Positions 31,353 through 43,242 of a stretch of 64,000 nucleotides of DNA are shown piece by piece. The DNA comes from Lonicera japonica (taxonomy: Eukaryota > Streptophyta > Magnoliopsida > Dipsacales > Caprifoliaceae), in contig CM038471.1 of NCBI GenBank assembly GCA_021464415.1, forward strand, positions 73,076,851-73,140,850, read 5' to 3'. The position numbers and the translations under genes were made by a program. The notes under the pieces were generated by a model. It searched no databases. It saw nothing but the letters and a program-made list of their open reading frames with translations, and was not told where the DNA came from. Within the stretch, counting starts at the first letter, position 1. Each line of letters opens with the position of its first letter.

Positions 31353-31490
31353 ACTTAAGAATAAGAAGAGAAAATAAAGAGAATTGTATTTTAGGTTTTG
31401 GTAATAATACAAAAGAGAAGAACCTATTTATAGGGTGATTTACATGTATGAGAATAAGGAAACTATATTTTATAATAATATATTATAACA
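31353..31490 (-). repeat. Copia 3' LTR
   Basis: On the minus strand it starts TGTTATAATATA next to the polypurine tract and ends CTTATTCTTAAGT. It matches 38001-38111 and 38785-38814. Confidence 0.8.
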
Positions 31491-32377
31491 TTCCCCTTTA
31501 AGTTGGTGCATAAATATTGAATATGTCCAACTTGCTAATTAATTTCAAGAATACATTGTTGGACATCGCCTTGGCGAATTCGAAAACCAGCTGATCTCCT
31601 GAGTGCACATAAGGCACTGCGACTACGTTTTCTTCCAATTTATCTTTGATAAAAAAATCTATCAACTTTCACATGTTTTGGTCTATCATTGAATTGGATT
31701 TTGTTTTATATTACATGTTGCTTTGTTAACACAAGATAACATCATACGTTTTCGTGCCTGATAAACTAAATAAGCCAACAACAATTTCAACCACAATAAT
31801 TCCTCGACTCAGCTCTAACTGCCATTCCCTAATATTCTGCTTCAGTGTTAGATCGAGAAACTATATTTTGTTTCTTATTTCGCCATGTGATAATATTCCT
31901 ACTAACAAATGTAGAATACTCAAATGTAGATTGTCTGTAGCCCATATTTTCAGCCCAATCAGTATTAATATATTCTTCAACCTACAAAAAATCATCGTTT
32001 TTTGTAAACAAAATTCCTTTTATAAGAGCTGCCTTCAGATAACTAATAATCTTCATAATTGCTTGCATATGTTTCTTTACATGATTATAATGAATTAACT
32101 AATTGTGCTTAATGTATTTGAAATGTTAGGCCTTGGATGTGCTAAGTACTTCAACCTTTATACCAATATATGATAATGCTCTTATCAACCGTTACTTGAT
32201 CAACTTAAACTTTAACTTTTAACTTTCAACTTCAAACCTTCTTCTATAAGTGTATCTGACTGCTGGAAAGCAAACATTTTAGTCTCACTTAGTAAATTCA
32301 ATGCATACTTTCTCTGAGATAAGAAAATGCCTTTTGAAGATCTGGACGCCTCAATTCTAAAAAGAATACTTTAATAC

Positions 32378-32478
32378 GCAAAGATCTTTCATCTCAAACT
32401 CTCGAAATAAATATTTTTTCAATACTTCACGTTCATGTGAGTCATTCTCGGTGATTACCATGTCATCAACATAAATAA
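32378..32478 (-). pseudogene. Copia reverse-transcriptase fragment with YVDD box
   Basis: The minus strand reads IYVDDMVITENDSHEREVLK and then KYLFREFEMKDL, the copia RT catalytic box and following helix. Surrounding sequence from about 31500 to 33100 is the rest of RT/RNase H but is broken in all frames. Confidence 0.8.
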
Positions 32479-33884
32479 TAAGTGATATAATCTTACCATA
32501 ACATTGCTTTAAAAATAATGTATGATCAAAATTTAATTGTCTGTAACCGAACCTTTCTCATTGATCATGCAAATCCCCCAAACCAAGCTTTTGGGGACTG
32601 TTTTTGACCATATAAGATTTGTTTAATTTACATACTTTATTTCTATGCTCCACGGGGACATTTTACACTAGTGGGAGCTCCATGTATACATCATCTTCTA
32701 AATCTCCATGCAATAATGCATTCTTCACATCGAACTGTTGTAACGATCAATCCAGATTTATCGCCAAAGATTACAAGACTACATTGTTGATTTCACCACT
32801 GGTGCAAATGTCTCAAAATAATCAATTACATATGTCTGTGTGTAACCTTTTGCTATTAGTCTTGCTTTGAATTTTTTTATAGTTCTATATGCTTTATACT
32901 TCGCACTGAACACTTATTTGCAACTAACATATTTATTCCCTCTTGGTAGTTCAACTAATTCCCATGTACTGCTATTCTTTAAAGAATTCCTCTTTTTGTT
33001 CATTACTGCTTTTCTATTTCGGATGAACCAAGGCTTCATGCACACTCTTATGAATCAATATAAAATATAATTAATTTGCAAATGACTTATTTAATTTAGA
33101 CCAACTCATCAAAAGACACACAATTATTAATGAGGTAATTGGCCTTACTAGTAAGATTACGTTCAAATGTTGGTTTAGGCACACATATATTGGTTCGGTT
33201 AATTAGGGAGTTGTTTTTTAGGAGGCTTAAGAGAAGATACCTGATATTCAGTTTCAGATGTGTTCGAATGAGATAATTGGTTATTTATATTAGGCGATGC
33301 CATCGTTTTGATTGACGGAGAGTTTGAAGTCATCGATGAATTTGGAGGTGAGCTCGAAGTCAACTGTTGGGATGCCTCTACCTAAATTACCTTGTCCTTA
33401 CTACCATAATTAAGAGCCTGAACTTCATTATAATGCTCTCCTTAAAGTTTAGTGTAATGAAAATACATATTGCCTTCATGAAACACAACATCCATAGTCA
33501 TATATAATTTTTGAATAGGAAGATGATATAAGCTATATCATTGCTGATATGATAGCGTATCTTACAAATATGCACTGTAGAACACGAGATTCCAACTTAT
33601 ATTGTTGTTATCTAAGCAGATGAACAAATACAACATATACAAACACACTTATAGGTAAATTTGGCACGGAATGGACCAATATCTAGGCTTGGTTAGGATT
33701 CAAATGGTGTTTTAAAATCAAGAATTGCGGATGGAACACAGGTAGTTAAGTATGCTATAGAAGAGAGAGCTTCCTCCTAAGAAGACGTTGTACATTAGCC
33801 CCAAGCAATGATGCATGTACTACTTTCAACAAATGTCTATATTTTTATTATGCATCACTATTTTATTAAAGTGTATACGGGTAG

Positions 33885-34010
33885 GTTGTTTGATGGATAA
33901 TTCCATGATTTTTGAAATACTCATGTAAGTGTGTACACATATATTCACCTACATTATCACTTTGAAGCACCAAAATAGAAGTTTTATATTGTGTTCTAAT
34001 TTATTTATGG
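33885..34010 (-). pseudogene. Copia integrase fragment
   Basis: The minus strand reads KTSILVLQSDNVGEYMCTHL followed by HEYFKNHGIIHQTTYPYT. This is the copia integrase core segment around the second catalytic Asp (usually SDNGGEY). Here the first Gly is Val. Confidence 0.75.
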
Positions 34011-34388
34011 AAACTTTGAAACAAAGAGCTTAATCATTCTTAGATTTCATATGATATATCCGCGTCATTATAATGCAATCATTAATGAAAGTAACAAACC
34101 AATGGGCACCACTCGAAGAAGGATTAAGAGATGGACCCAAAACATCATAATGAATTAACATAAAAGGAACTTGACATTTATTCAATGACGGTGTAAATGA
34201 AGCAGGACGGCTCTTGCTAGTTCACATATTTCACAATAAAAAATTAAAAGTTCAACGTTCTTAAAAAACTTAAGAAATAACTTCTTTAAGTAACTAAATT
34301 ATGCATGACCTAAACGATGTAGCTGTAACCAAATCTCGTATTCAACTTTTTGTCCTGAAGTAAGGCTAGTTTACAGGGCCTGATGTAA

Positions 34389-34937
34389 CTAGTTTGTGCT
34401 ATTCAATGCCAAGTTCAAGTAGTACAATTTGCTTAGCCTAACACCATAACCAATTATCCTCCTCTTCTGAATATCCTTAAAAATATAATAAGAATGCCAG
34501 AAGATAACAGTATAATTTAGAGCATTAATAATTTGAGGAATAGACAATAAATCGTAATATAGTGAAAGCACTACGATCACATAGTCTAAATTTAAGCTAT
34601 CTGATAGAGGAACCAACATTTCCCTAACAATAGGAATTGAATTAATTGATTTTAAAAATAAAATTTGGGATGATGTGGTAAAAGATGTGACATGTCTAAA
34701 ATTGAACGACATATGATCTGTAGCACTAGAATCAATTATCCATGTATTATTCAAAACAAATGCAGAATTTAGAACCTTACTAAGTGTACTAACAATTGTA
34801 AGCAATCTTGAAGCCTTTTTTCCCATCACTGTTGTTTTTATTATTCGAATGGTGATTTTGAGAATTATACCACCAGTTTGGACTGCGAATGATTTAATAG
34901 CACTCTTTCTTCGAGTTCCTGGATTGTCTATACACAT
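34389..34937 (-). pseudogene. Copia protease/pre-integrase fragment
   Basis: The open 182-codon frame contains NTWIIDSSATDHMSFN, the copia aspartic protease motif with Ser in place of the usual Gly (DSGATDH). It is followed by the segment leading to the GAG-pre-integrase domain (LSIPQIINALNYTVIFW). This Gly-to-Ser change would probably inactivate the protease. The frame lacks a true start and is a decayed polyprotein segment. Confidence 0.8.
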
Positions 34938-35028
34938 AACAAGGATGATATTATGAATTTTTTATATTATCTTTAAATTGCGAATCACAAGTTTGGTTCC
35001 AAATTATGGTTTGATTATCTTGGTTTAA

Positions 35029-35247
35029 TTAATTTGAGTTTCTTCGGGTCTGGTCTTGATTGTATTGTGGGACAAGGTTGTGGGCCACCAAAGCTGCAGC
35101 ATCAGCATTGTTAGATTCGTTATTCATTATTTTTTGCCGCAAAGCTTTTACAAAAAACCAGTGCATACACTTCTTATAATTTTGAGACTGGATCATTTTG
35201 TAAGATTTTTCCATGAATTTATTCAAGTTTGTTATGTAATCCCACAA
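35029..35247 (-). pseudogene. Copia gag fragment
   Basis: A minus-strand frame of 72 codons precedes the protease segment. It ends in a Gln/Asn/Arg-rich stretch (NLVPQYNQDQTRRNSN) typical of the region before the gag zinc knuckle. The gag continues on the other side of the solo LTR, at about 37402-37980. Confidence 0.5.
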
Positions 35248-35389
35248 GAAATATGTGAGCTTTAAAATATTGAATTGATTTTCTATAAGATTTTCTATTA
35301 TTTAGACTTTCTATGACCATCTTATCTGATGATCCAATTTGCTGATGATTTATACTAGTTTTGTATAGTACTCAAATAGGGGTCTGCCA

Positions 35390-36757
35390 TGTAATATCCC
35401 ATAATGTAATTAGTATAAATTAGACATATATTAATCTCGACTAAGTAAATTTTTTTAAGAGTTTATGAATCTTGGTTGAGTATGGACTAAATTATAAAGT
35501 TATAAAAGTTTAGGGTTAAAATAATAAATTTATAAAACTTCAGGGTTAAATGCCGTAATTAAGCAAAAGTTCTATTTTTTATCCTTAACACCACTGACCT
35601 GCCTTGCCTTCAAATTAAGCTTCTGCATTTTCTTCTTTTCAATTTTTGTTGTTGAGAGACAGAAGAAAATAATAAAATAGGTACGAAAGCTTTCTTTTTA
35701 TAAATTGATCATTAAAACTCCGTCGAATCGAGTCGAGCCTTAAGGAAAAATTGTTCTATACGTCGAGAGCTATGCAACGGTATAAGAATTTTAGAGTTGT
35801 GCTGATCGAGGTTCGGGTATCAACTCAAATTTCATTATTTAGGGTTAATTATTTTGAAGTAGGGGTTTAATTATTTTTAAAATTCGATAGTATGATTTTA
35901 TTATATACGAATCATCATATTTGAATTTTTTTTGTTTTAAAAATTATTATATGATGAGGATGATGATGTTTTATGATTTATTAAGCCATGGGCATGTGAT
36001 TTGAAACAAGATATGCCATTATACTTAATATAGTTGTATTATTTGATATACATGAGATATTCCTTAGATGTATAAATGTTGTATATTGATGAAATTAATT
36101 GATTGATGAATTATATATATCAAGGGACATGTATAGAGATTTGTTGTAGTTATATGGCATAAGTTACTTTAAATATTTATTTATTAGTATGTTATGCATA
36201 CTGTGCATCGTTATTATGCCAACCGAATTTTTGGAGACCTTTTGGCAAGCTCAGACTATTCTTATGGCCTATCATGTGGGCATATATCTCGTATTTATGG
36301 CGCCGAAAGTTTTTTATATCTGTTGTATAATTCTTGGACGTGATATGGTCCCGTGATGGCTTTTATTATGATTTGTATTGTGGCCCTTTGATGATGAAGA
36401 TAATATATATTGACTAGTGCTTACCGATGTGAAAATAAGTTAGGCTCGGTGCCCTTGGGTTGAAAATTCCTAAACTCTTGGAGGACAGCAATGAGGTCGG
36501 CTGTCTAAAGCCAGCGGTGAGTAACCCAAAAATCTCGACCTCGGCAAAGCACTTGTGATTCTGTGATATGATATGGATGGACATGTGGTCCAATTCTATT
36601 ATGATACGATGATGATCTTTTATGGGCCAGAGGATGTTACATCGTGATTATGTGATGTTTTTTCTTTGGGGAGGTCAGGTCCGTTCTTATTCTTATGATT
36701 ATAGTTCGACGCAACTTTGGTATCTATTGGGGGTGGTCAGGCCCATTGTTATTGTTG

Positions 36758-36817
<60 letters not shown>

Positions 36818-37396
36818 GGTTCGGCCTCGGTATTTTCTCGATGTAATGGTTGACACAAAGGAGGTAACCTGCATATGCATATGAATGCATTATTTTATCG
36901 GTTGAACCATGATTTATGATTAAATAGTTAATTACATTTTATACGTAATATTGCCTGTTATATCCCCCTACTAAGCTGTGAGCTCACCCCGTTTTATATA
37001 AACAAATTCAGGTATCTAGGAGACGGATAAGACAGAAGAAGCGACTAGGTCGGGAACGAAGTAAAGGACCTTTGATACCTACTTATTTTTGTTGTGTAGG
37101 TGTGTACATGGCAAGCCACGGTTAGCTTGAGTTGTTGTTTACTTTCTAATACATGTTAACATAGTGTGTATGCCTCTCGGATTCTATGTATATGTATAGA
37201 TGTATATTACACTCATGTTTTATATTATCGCCCACAGCATAAGTATCAGGGCTGTTTATTCCAGGTTATGTGATTTTCTTGGATTTATTGTTTCATTATT
37301 TATTTTAGACATACTTTAACTTGTCTAAGGTAGGTTAGTAACATTCCAGGTCTTAATTACATGTGTTATCCTACTAATTAAGGTGGGGGTGTTACA
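35390..37396. mobile_element. Solo LTR, Ty3/gypsy type, with TGCCA target duplication
   Basis: The element starts TGTAATATCCC and ends GGGGGTGTTACA, the TG...CA ends typical of large plant gypsy LTRs. It is flanked by a perfect 5-bp duplication TGCCA (35385-35389 and 37397-37401). Its 2007 bp contain no gag-pol and no second LTR, so it is best read as a solo LTR left by recombination. It contains an (ATT)n microsatellite. It lies inside the copia gag region and is therefore younger than the copia insertion. Confidence 0.88.
36747..36816. repeat. (ATT)n microsatellite in the solo LTR
   Basis: Roughly 20 trinucleotide units, starting GTT and continuing ATT, run within the LTR. Confidence 0.9.
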
Positions 37397-37982
37397 TGCC
37401 ACTTTCTTGGCCTATAAATGCCATTTGATTCAAGGTGAAAACTTGTAATTCACCAGCTTCGTCATAAAATGCCTTAAAAGGGGAATTCCAGATATCTTAT
37501 GTAGTAAGAACAATAATGTATCATTTTATAATTTCTGGTTTCTTGGACATTATAAGCCATATTTTCACCATTTTATTGTCTGGACACCATGCTTCATATT
37601 ATGTGATTCCATTTTTTGGTACCGGAGATGTACCGCGAATAAATGATTTTTTTTATTTTTTGGCTGATGTATTTCCATGAGTTGAGACCATAGATCGTAG
37701 TTGGTCTCGTCAAGTGTGACATCTATGTTGAATGAAAAACCTTCAATCTAAATGATGATTAGAGATGAAGATTCCTGATGAGTCAACGATTGTTGGATCA
37801 AGAGCCATTACAAGGGGTTATACTTAAAATTATAAGATAGAGGTTGATTTTGAAAAATCTAGAGCTATCGTGTTTTGAAGGCTTGAAAACTCAAAAAATC
37901 GATCCAAGATGGTAGATAAGCTAAGTGGTGGTGTGTGGCTGATGGTGGCCAAGGCTATGTTTTTTGTTTTTCACAAAGAGGA

Positions 37983-38000
37983 TATCTCACTCGGATACCA
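37983..38000 (-). other. Copia primer-binding site
   Basis: The minus strand reads TGGTATCCGAGTGAGATA directly after the 5' LTR. It resembles the initiator-methionine tRNA complement (TGGTATCAGAGC) used by most plant copia elements. Confidence 0.7.
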
Positions 38001-38111
38001 ACTTAAGAATAAGAAGAGATAAGATAGAGAATTGTATTCTAGATTGTGCTAATAATACAAGAAAGAAAAACCTTTTTTATAAGGTGATTTACATGTACGA
38101 GAATAGGGAAA

Positions 38112-38775
38112 GGGACAATTAAAAAAAAGGGCTTATTAGAGAAAGATTTTCACACTAAGGCCAAGGAATAATTTTTTTTAAAATAAAGGGCCTATTTTTT
38201 ATTTTATTGATAATATGACATGTGTCTTTTTTTTTTATTATAAAATGACATCCCAACCCTTAAAATAAACTAAAAAAATATCAATATGCATTAAAATATG
38301 GACTGCAATATGAACTTTGCAGTCTATATTTCACTGCAATATGAACTTTGCAGTCCATATTTCACTGCAATGTGAACTTTGCAGTCGATATTTTTAGTGC
38401 AAAGTTCATATTGCAGTCCATATTTTACTGCAATGTGAACTTTGCAGTCCATATTTTTAGTGCAAAGTTCATATTGCAGTACATATTTCACTGCAATATG
38501 AACTTTGCAGTTCATATTTTATTGCAATATGAACTTTGCAGTCCATATTTTTTGTGAAAATTTCATTAAAAGGGGTAATTTAGGTAATACATAACATGTT
38601 TTTATTAATTAAATGATATTTAAATTTATTCAAATACATTCATTTAAAATATAAAACAAAATAGGCATCTTACACTAATTACCAATTAAAAATAGGCCCT
38701 TCATTCAAAAAAATATTATTCGTTGGATTTTTGGTAAAAATCAATGTATAATAAGCCCTTCTACCTAATTTCTAG
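38112..38775. mobile_element. Mutator-like non-autonomous element (9-bp target duplication)
   Basis: A perfect 9-bp duplication ATAGGGAAA lies at 38103-38111 and 38776-38784, the length typical of Mutator superfamily insertions. The 27-base termini align without gaps at 18 positions, with an exact shared AAGGGCTTATTA block. Interior: no transposase, and an array of short inverted units at 38294-38560. It interrupts the copia LTR and is therefore younger than it. Confidence 0.82.
38294..38560. repeat. Hairpin array C (CTGCAATATGAACTTTGCAG)
   Basis: About nine 30-base units occur in both orientations: forward units read CACTGCAATATGAACTTTGCAG and inverted units read AGTGCAAAGTTCATATTGCAGT, separated by (T)CCATATTT. 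Alternating orientation allows long stem-loops between neighbours. Short overlapping frames on both strands are artefacts of the repeat. Confidence 0.9.
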
Positions 38776-38814
38776 ATAGGGAAACCATATATAAGGAAAC
38801 TATATATTCTAACA

Positions 38815-39160
38815 TATTTTATCTTAAATTAAAATTTTTATTTATTTTAGACATAATTAATATATATATATATATATATAATTTCACATCATAAATAAGT
38901 TGTATTATATATTGAAATTAGTCTATCGCTTTTCTTTTTAAAACAAAAACAGAAATTAATGTTTTTTTTAAAAGATAAAACATATCAAAATTATGAAAGC
39001 AAAAATCATGAAATTAATGACAGTTTCCATATATAAACGGAATAAATCTTACTTTCACCGACATTTGTAATTTTCTCATCTAAGTAATCTGCAATGGATC
39101 GAATTTTGTAACATGCGTGTTCTCGAAAAGTGCGGGTACATTATTCTTGGAGTGGTTACA
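38815..39160. other. AT-rich flank of the copia element
   Basis: It contains an (AT)n run at about 38861-38881. No gene is seen. Confidence 0.5.
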
Positions 39161-39168
39161 CTTACTTA

Positions 39169-39725
39169 AGGGTGCGCACAATCCAATTAACTGGACTGTT
39201 GATTTTTAGACTGGATTGGACTAGACTGAAACTCTAGCTTCGATTGAATCAATTTGAACGATCCACTTTCGAACGGTCCAATCGCTGTGGATTTTTTTCA
39301 ATGGGCCTACTTTCTTTGGGCTAATTAGCAGCCAAAAAATGTTACATAACCTCAAAATAGTTGAAAATTGATCTTTTAGATTATACATAAATGTTTTGTG
39401 TTATCATGTTGATTGTTCAAAAGACGTAATAAAGAGTAGAGTTTATCTTCATCATTCCTAAATTTGGTATATATTCTTGTACTTTATAATTAGAATCATA
39501 GATTTTTAAATATATATATTCGGTTCAGTCTGGTCTGATTTTTTAGGGGTAAAAAATTCACTGGACCAAAGACTGGACCGAAGACTGGACCGGACCATTT
39601 TGGTCCACAAAAATTTAGATCGAACAGGATTGTTGTATCTTTAAAAATCGAAAAAACCCTACAATTCGGTTCAGTTTGGTCTGGTCGATCTGTTCAGGTC
39701 GGTTCGGTTTTTGCACAACCGTACA
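39169..39725. mobile_element. hAT-like non-autonomous element
   Basis: It starts AGGGTGCGCACAATCC. Its right end reads TTGCACAACCGTACA, with GGTTCGGTTT just inside, a word typical of plant hAT MITEs. Flanks are CTTACTTA (39161-39168) and CTTACTCA (39726-39733), an 8-bp duplication with one mismatch. The body is rich in CTGGAC and GGTTCAGTTTGG words and has no coding potential. Confidence 0.7.
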
Positions 39726-39733
39726 CTTACTCA

Positions 39734-41698
39734 CGAGGATTTGATACAACTTATAAGGTTACTCTAGTCATTGTGAAATGTCAAAAAATAAGCTATATGT
39801 ACTTTCATTTTAATCACAACAAAATGGCCCAATGGCCATACATTATGGATTTAGAAAACCAGTCTCGCTTGGGAGCTCCTCAGATCAAGTGCCGGTAAAT
39901 GTAAAATCTCTTATGTCCAGCGGTATCTATAAAGGAAATTAGTCGAGATGTGCGAAAGCTAACCCAAACATCCCTAGCATAAACAAACAAAATGTAATTT
40001 CATTTCCCATGCATATGTGTAAAGAAAGCATAAAGCAATGTTGCTTTTACTAGCAAATAACATATAGGGAAGGTTCGATTTATACCGGTCGAAGATTAAG
40101 AAGTTGTACACCTTTTCATAACTTTTTCTTAAACTCATAATTCATTGATTTCTGTTGTCAAATAAGCTATTTATATTGTGTTTATCAAGCATGTAAAATT
40201 TCAAATCGATCTAATTTTTGTAACAATTAATGACTATACTTAATTTCACTAAATTTTTATATGGTTCATAATTTAGTATATAACGTAATTATGTAGAGAC
40301 ACTTCCTCAATTTTAATTAATTTAATTTTTTGCATGCATCTTTAATAAATAACAATCATATAATTTAATAACTGAATTAATGAATTATGAAGTTGAGAAA
40401 GAATTACCGAATTACTAGCAATTGGAAGACATCTTTATTGTTATACTAAGTTAAACATTCTCGTATATAAATATATAGATACATAAATACTTGAATGACA
40501 TTCTTTAATTTGTTGGTTACAGAGTGACATTCTTTTAAGACCACCCAAATTCTATGTGCTACATGTACTCGACTAACGACTAGCAGTGAACTTTACATGT
40601 ACTTGACTATCTACATCATGTACTTTCTAAAGTTCAACTAATGTTTATTATACAGTCCATTGTAACTTGTAAGCCTAACGACTAGCAATGAACTTTATAT
40701 GTTTATTATTGTAAAATGTAATACATTGACTATATTTTAAATAAGAGGTTAGACTTTAATTTTAGGCATCTAAGCAAAAAAAATACTTGAGTCTAAATTT
40801 TGGACGGATAGATTAATTATCATACGCTGTGTTGATTTGTCTAAAACTCAACGTAGTGGAAATTATTTTTGATATAAAGAGCTTTATATATAAATAAGGT
40901 TTGTGCCTATTTATTTAGAATTTGAAAGGATGAAAATCAATTACACATTTTTTTGGTGTGTAGTAATTAGTTTGCATCTAGATGTATAAAATAGTTACCA
41001 ATTAAACACACAAATTTACATTGTTCTTACAAGCTAAACCCTCTTGTTTGACACACACACACACACAAAATAATAAAAAAAACTCTTCTGAAATATTTAA
41101 ATGTAATCAAGAGTAGGGCCATGTAGAGGGTAAGGTGGGCGTTTGTCCACCTTAAATTTTGAAATGCATCTAATTTTATTAGTATTTTTGAATAAAATTA
41201 AATATAGTATATTATTAAAATAAAATTTTGTAAACCTTTCCCTCTTGTTGCAGATTATCCCAAACTTTATAGTCATAGATAGAGATAAATGCTCTTTATT
41301 ATATTTTGATACTTTAACACTTTAAAATTAATATTTTGTAATATTCTTTTTCGTACCTTATATCATTTTCTTAATTGGAGTATCAAAAAAGATTCGCATA
41401 CTAAATAGAATTCTTTTGGTCACTTTTACCATTAAATCTTAGTTCTACCGCGGCAAGTAGTGAAATGGGATATATACCCAATGGAGTGATCAACCAAAAG
41501 GGGTACTAAAAGGAAAGAAGAAAAGGAAGGATTTCTTTCTGGTTCCTCTATTCCCTCTCCCTCATTTGTGGCCACTATTTCCACTATGTTGAATTGGGAA
41601 CTTCATGGCATATGCTATTTGTGTAAATTATTTTTCTTTAGTATCATATGCTTAGAATTTAAGCCTCATGGCAATTATATGGGGTTTTTAGACTATGA
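39734..41698. other. AT-rich, gene-free
   Basis: No coding region is seen. An (AC)n run lies at about 41049-41066. A TAACGACTAGCA(G/A)TGAACTTTA word occurs twice (about 40573 and 40677), hinting at a local duplication. Confidence 0.4.
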
Positions 41699-41699
41699 T

Positions 41700-42085
41700 G
41701 AATAATGCGTAACTAAACTTTGGCAATCTTTTTATTTTAAATTAAACTTTAGTCACCATTTTTTGTAAATTTCATTAATTAAACTGTTATGTAGGGATTT
41801 TTTTTTTCAATTATACCCTTGTAGCTAAAGTCTAATATATATAAATTATTGTGGCTAATGTCTAAATCAAATAACATATTTTTTTGTTTTTTTTCTACAA
41901 TCTTATCAAATACACTTTAGCCATTAGTTATATATATACATATTAAGCTAGCTTTAGCCACAAGGGTATAATTTTGGAAAATAAACATTGCACAAGTTTA
42001 GTTAACGGAATTACGGAAGTTACAAAATGGTGACTAAAGTCTAATTCAAAACAAATAGATGGCCAAAGTCTAATTATGCATTTTT
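41700..42085. mobile_element. Foldback-type MITE
   Basis: The left arm (TGCGTAACTAAACTTTGGC, AACTTTAGTCACCATTTT, TTATACCCTTGTAGCTAAAG) matches the reverse complement of the right arm (TGCATAATTAGACTTTGGCC, GACTTTAGTCACCATTTT, TTATACCCTTGTGGCTAAAG). The arms make up most of the 385 bp, with a short centre near 41880. The element is not coding. Confidence 0.75.
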
Positions 42086-42089
42086 AATA

Positions 42090-43240
42090 GTTAACAAAGT
42101 ACCAATTATGATTTATGTCTTACTCTCATTTTTCATTAAATGGGGAATATGTTTTTCTTTCTATTGCTCGGCAACTAGTGCTACTACATGTAGAATCCAT
42201 AGCTCATTTCGCTATCATTTGTTAAATTAAGCATATATTTTTTTTGATTTATGTTAAAAGTGTTCGGGCAAATTTTCACGTATTTTAATTGATTTTCTTC
42301 GCGAAGTGTGTCAACCACTAACCACTAAAAATTTTGCTTCCATTAAGACTCGATCGGAAGAACTCTTTGTTGTCGTTAAACATATTTATAATTTTCCAAT
42401 ACCATAGATTTCGCTATACTAATGGTTCTTAAGGAAAGAAAAGATATAAATGGACATTATTGACACAATATACATAACCAACACAAATATTCTCTTTGGA
42501 AGAAAATGGGAAAATAAAATAGAAACGAATACAGTTGTAGATTACCGTTATGTAATATTCCCACCTATTGCCACATAAAAAGTTAATATTACATTAATCT
42601 TAACCTAAAAAATATTTTTATGAATTTATATAAGATTTTCGACAAAATATTTTTATGTAATATTCTCTTTGGGGGTAGGTGAATGTTTTCGATAAAAAAT
42701 ATTTTTATGGATTTATATAAGATTTTCATGTTTTAGTTTTAGCGACGACGAAATTAACGTCTCAATAATGCATTCAGTAAACTCACCCCACCATTGGGGT
42801 GAATTGAAAGTTTTTTTTTAAAATAAGTGGGGTGAGAAAAAGTATTCTCTTATTGGGGTGAGAAGACGGATTATGTGGGTTTATTTAAGAACTCCCAAAA
42901 AAAATCTTAAAAAAGTAATTGAGACAAGGTATAGAAATTAAAAATAAAAACATTATTAGAAATGACCTTATATTGAAATTAACCATTGCTTAATTAAAAG
43001 CTTTTTATCAATTCAACTATATAGTAAGGAACTTTGTGTTAAAGCAGATAAAAATAAAACAATGTTTCTTGAATCTCTAGTTTCAACATAGATGATCTGC
43101 CTTTGATTAAATTAATGAAGAGGCTAGCAATCTAACCCAATTTACCAAAAAACCAATTGAGCCAAAAATAATAATCTCAAAACGTCAGATCAATGACCAT
43201 TATTAGTACGTAACACTTTTGAGCTATTAAGATGATATAT
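42090..43240. other. Gene-free; short direct repeats and GGGGTGAG words
   Basis: A 30-base word around TTTATATAAGATTTTC occurs at about 42608 and 42698. At 42783-42872 repeated CACCCCA/TGGGGTGAG words suggest a broken MITE. No gene is seen. Confidence 0.4.
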
Positions 43241-43242
43241 AC

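Larger units (their letters stand above)
31353..38814 (-). mobile_element. Degenerate Ty1/copia retrotransposon, minus strand, with nested insertions
   Basis: The two LTR copies (31353-31490; 38001-38111 plus 38785-38814) are about 138-141 bp and clearly alignable. Inside the right LTR is a primer-binding site. Inside the left LTR is a polypurine tract (AAAGGGGAA on the minus strand, 31491-31500). Internal minus-strand frames show protease (WIIDSSATDHMS), integrase (LVLQSDNVGEY) and reverse transcriptase (IYVDDMVI) motifs in the copia order gag-PR-IN-RT. Frames are broken by stops and frameshifts. A 2-kb solo LTR sits in gag and a Mutator-like element in the right LTR. A clear 5-bp target duplication was not found. 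Confidence 0.88.
38001..38814 (-). repeat. Copia 5' LTR split by a Mutator-like insertion
   Basis: LTR sequence covers 38001-38111 and resumes at 38785-38814, ending TCTAACA on the plus strand. Everything in between is the inserted element. Confidence 0.85.

Noticed and set aside
31754..33070. Several plus-strand frames of 65-115 codons in the 31.7-33.1 kb region
   Set aside because: The minus strand of the same region encodes copia reverse transcriptase motifs; the plus frames are shadows.
36622..36890. Frames with long Ile runs on both strands
   Set aside because: They are translations of an (ATT)n microsatellite within the solo LTR.
38324..38557. Repeat proteins apparently encoded on both strands of array C
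   Set aside because: Both are produced by the inverted 20-base units; no start context, promoter or relatives support a gene.
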